From contig CALMZT010000147.1 in NCBI GenBank assembly GCA_937870805.1, positions 1 through 5,431 on the forward strand: 5,431 nt of DNA. The letters are read 5' to 3'. The notes below the pieces were generated by a model. The model had not been told where the DNA came from. It worked only from the letters and a program-made list of their open reading frames with translations, and searched no databases. This document shows, in pieces, positions 4,931 through 5,431 of this stretch. The translations under genes and the position numbers were made by a program. How positions within the stretch are numbered: the stretch's first letter is position 1; every line of letters starts with the position of its first letter. This DNA is from an uncultured Chloroflexota bacterium. Its GTDB lineage: Bacteria; Chloroflexota; Anaerolineae; Aggregatilineales; Phototrophicaceae.

Positions 4931-5431
4931 ATTAACCCCTCCCCCTAACCCCCTCCCCGCCAGCGGAGAGGGGGAAAAAACACGTTCACGTCATCTAGGA
5001 TTCATTTGCATCATTTTGCTGCTCGCCGCGTTGCTACGCTTTCATGCGCTGGCGCAGGATGCACGCTTTCAGCCTGACGAAGCGCTGTTTGCGACCTTTG
5101 CACGCAATGCCGCGCTCAACGGCGCCTGGATGCTGCCCGGCGCGCTCGACAAACCACCACTGACACTCTACGCGATGGCGGTGTCGATGAGTCTGGCGGC
5201 GCGCGGCTCGACTGACACTCTGCTAGACTTTGATGCGCGACAAGGTGAGTTCGCCGCGCGTGTTCCGAACGTGTTCGCCAGTCTTTTGCTTTGCGCGGTG
5301 ACGTATGCGCTTGCGCGACGGCTACCTTACCCCCCAACCCCCGCCGCTTCGCTTACATCCTCCGCCTCGCTAGGGAGAGGGGGAGTTTTTCCCTTGATTG
5401 CTGCCTTATTGATGGCGTGTTCGCCGCTGCT
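4908..5431 (+). CDS. ArnT/PMT-type (GT39-like) membrane glycosyltransferase, 5' part, with two in-frame repeat insertions
   Basis: The frame is open from ATG 4908 (also ATG 4890) to the window end, giving 174 codons of a probable 500+ residue enzyme. The family moves sugars from polyprenyl-phosphate carriers to lipid or protein acceptors across the membrane. Predicted helix 1 is at residues 31-44 (GFICIILLLAALL). It is followed by the acidic first-loop motif QPDEALFATFARNAALNG (D57, E58), the family motif DKPPLTLY (D81-Y88), then GEFAARVPNVFASLLLCAVTYALARRL and, after an interruption, LIAALLMACSPLL. Residues 9-23 and about 140-161 are encoded by copies of a C/G-rich repeat. The start at 4908 overlaps the hydrolase by 23 bases. 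No in-frame ATG or GTG occurs between the repeat and helix 1 (only TTG at 5016 and 5031, which would cut into it), so the repeat is probably translated. Donor and acceptor are unknown. Confidence 0.8.
   Translation, partial: MRRFLRSRLTPPPNPLPASGEGEKTRSRHLGFICIILLLAALLRFHALAQDARFQPDEALFATFARNAALNGAWMLPGALDKPPLTLYAMAVSMSLAARGSTDTLLDFDARQGEFAARVPNVFASLLLCAVTYALARRLPYPPTPAASLTSSASLGRGGVFPLIAALLMACSPL
4932..4980 (+). repeat. C-rich/G-rich palindromic interspersed repeat, copy 1 (in glycosyltransferase N-terminus)
   Basis: The unit runs from a C-rich left part (CCCCCTAACCCCC, 4941-4953) to GAGAGGGGG followed by six A. Arms 4949-4960 and 4963-4974 pair at 11 of 12 positions, giving a strong hairpin. 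Read in the glycosyltransferase phase it encodes LTPPPNPLPASGEGEK. The TAA at 4946-4948 is out of phase. It shares its left and right ends with copy 2. Confidence 0.7.
5325..5390 (+). repeat. C-rich/G-rich interspersed repeat, copy 2 (inside glycosyltransferase loop)
   Basis: It begins CCCCCCAACCCCCGC, a close match to copy 1, and ends GGGAGAGGGGGAG, with a longer, different centre (about 25 bases rich in GC, CTT and TCC). It is 66 bases, i.e. 22 codons, and keeps the frame open as PYPPTPAASLTSSASLGRGGVF. The TAG at 5371-5373 is out of phase. It replaces the short loop expected between ALARRL and LIAALL in this enzyme family. Confidence 0.65.

Noticed and set aside
4949..4980. Rho-independent terminator after the hydrolase
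   Set aside because: The hairpin is strong, but it is followed by A residues rather than T on the + strand, and an open frame passes through it into the next gene.
5360..5390. Terminator-like G-rich stem followed by five T
   Set aside because: It lies inside the glycosyltransferase coding frame and belongs to the repeat copy; the pairing of its arms is poor.
4932..5390. CRISPR-like array
   Set aside because: There are only two diverged copies of unequal length about 390 bases apart, with protein-coding sequence between them rather than uniform spacers.

Overview
The window looks like metagenomic DNA. Most of it fits a member of the Chloroflexota (Anaerolineae-like). That placement is an inference from codon style, the secreted repeat-type protein fragment and the C-rich/G-rich interspersed repeat family; no marker gene is present. 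The first ~1.2 kb is much richer in G+C, carries part of a LuxR-family ATP-dependent (LAL/MalT-like) regulator, and reads like actinobacterial DNA.

Layout. (1) Positions 2-1198: interior part of a LAL regulator on +, lacking both the N-terminal nucleotide-binding motifs and the C-terminal DNA-binding domain. (2) About 1190-1262: sharp break in composition and frame, probably an assembly junction. (3) About 1261-1470: short piece of an extracellular Ig-like/carboxypeptidase-regulatory-like beta domain, joined in frame to (4) the C-terminal two thirds of a DAO-type FAD-dependent amine/amino-acid oxidase ending at 2271, without its FAD-binding N-terminus. (5) Positions 2278-3609 on the minus strand: an AT-rich two-gene module, an unrecognised 269-residue protein followed with no spacing by a PIN-domain nuclease. 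It has its own promoter candidate and is the best candidate here for a little-described system, possibly toxin-antitoxin-like. (6) Positions 3610-3913: AT-rich intergenic region with promoter signals for both directions. (7) Positions 3914-4930 on +: membrane-anchored SGNH/GDSL hydrolase. (8) From 4908 on +, overlapping the hydrolase end and running off the window: an ArnT/PMT-type (GT39-like) membrane glycosyltransferase.

The most unusual observation is in (8). Two copies of a C-rich/G-rich palindromic repeat (about 4932-4980 and 5325-5390) lie inside the glycosyltransferase reading frame and are translated in different phases without a stop. One forms a proline-rich N-terminal tail; the other expands a short loop between predicted membrane helices. 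This resembles the in-frame palindromic elements known from Rickettsia.

The hydrolase and glycosyltransferase overlap and probably form one transcription unit acting on a cell-surface glycan or lipid. The PIN module faces the oxidase fragment convergently, with only 6 bases between stops, and differs in base composition from both flanks. This suggests acquisition as a unit.
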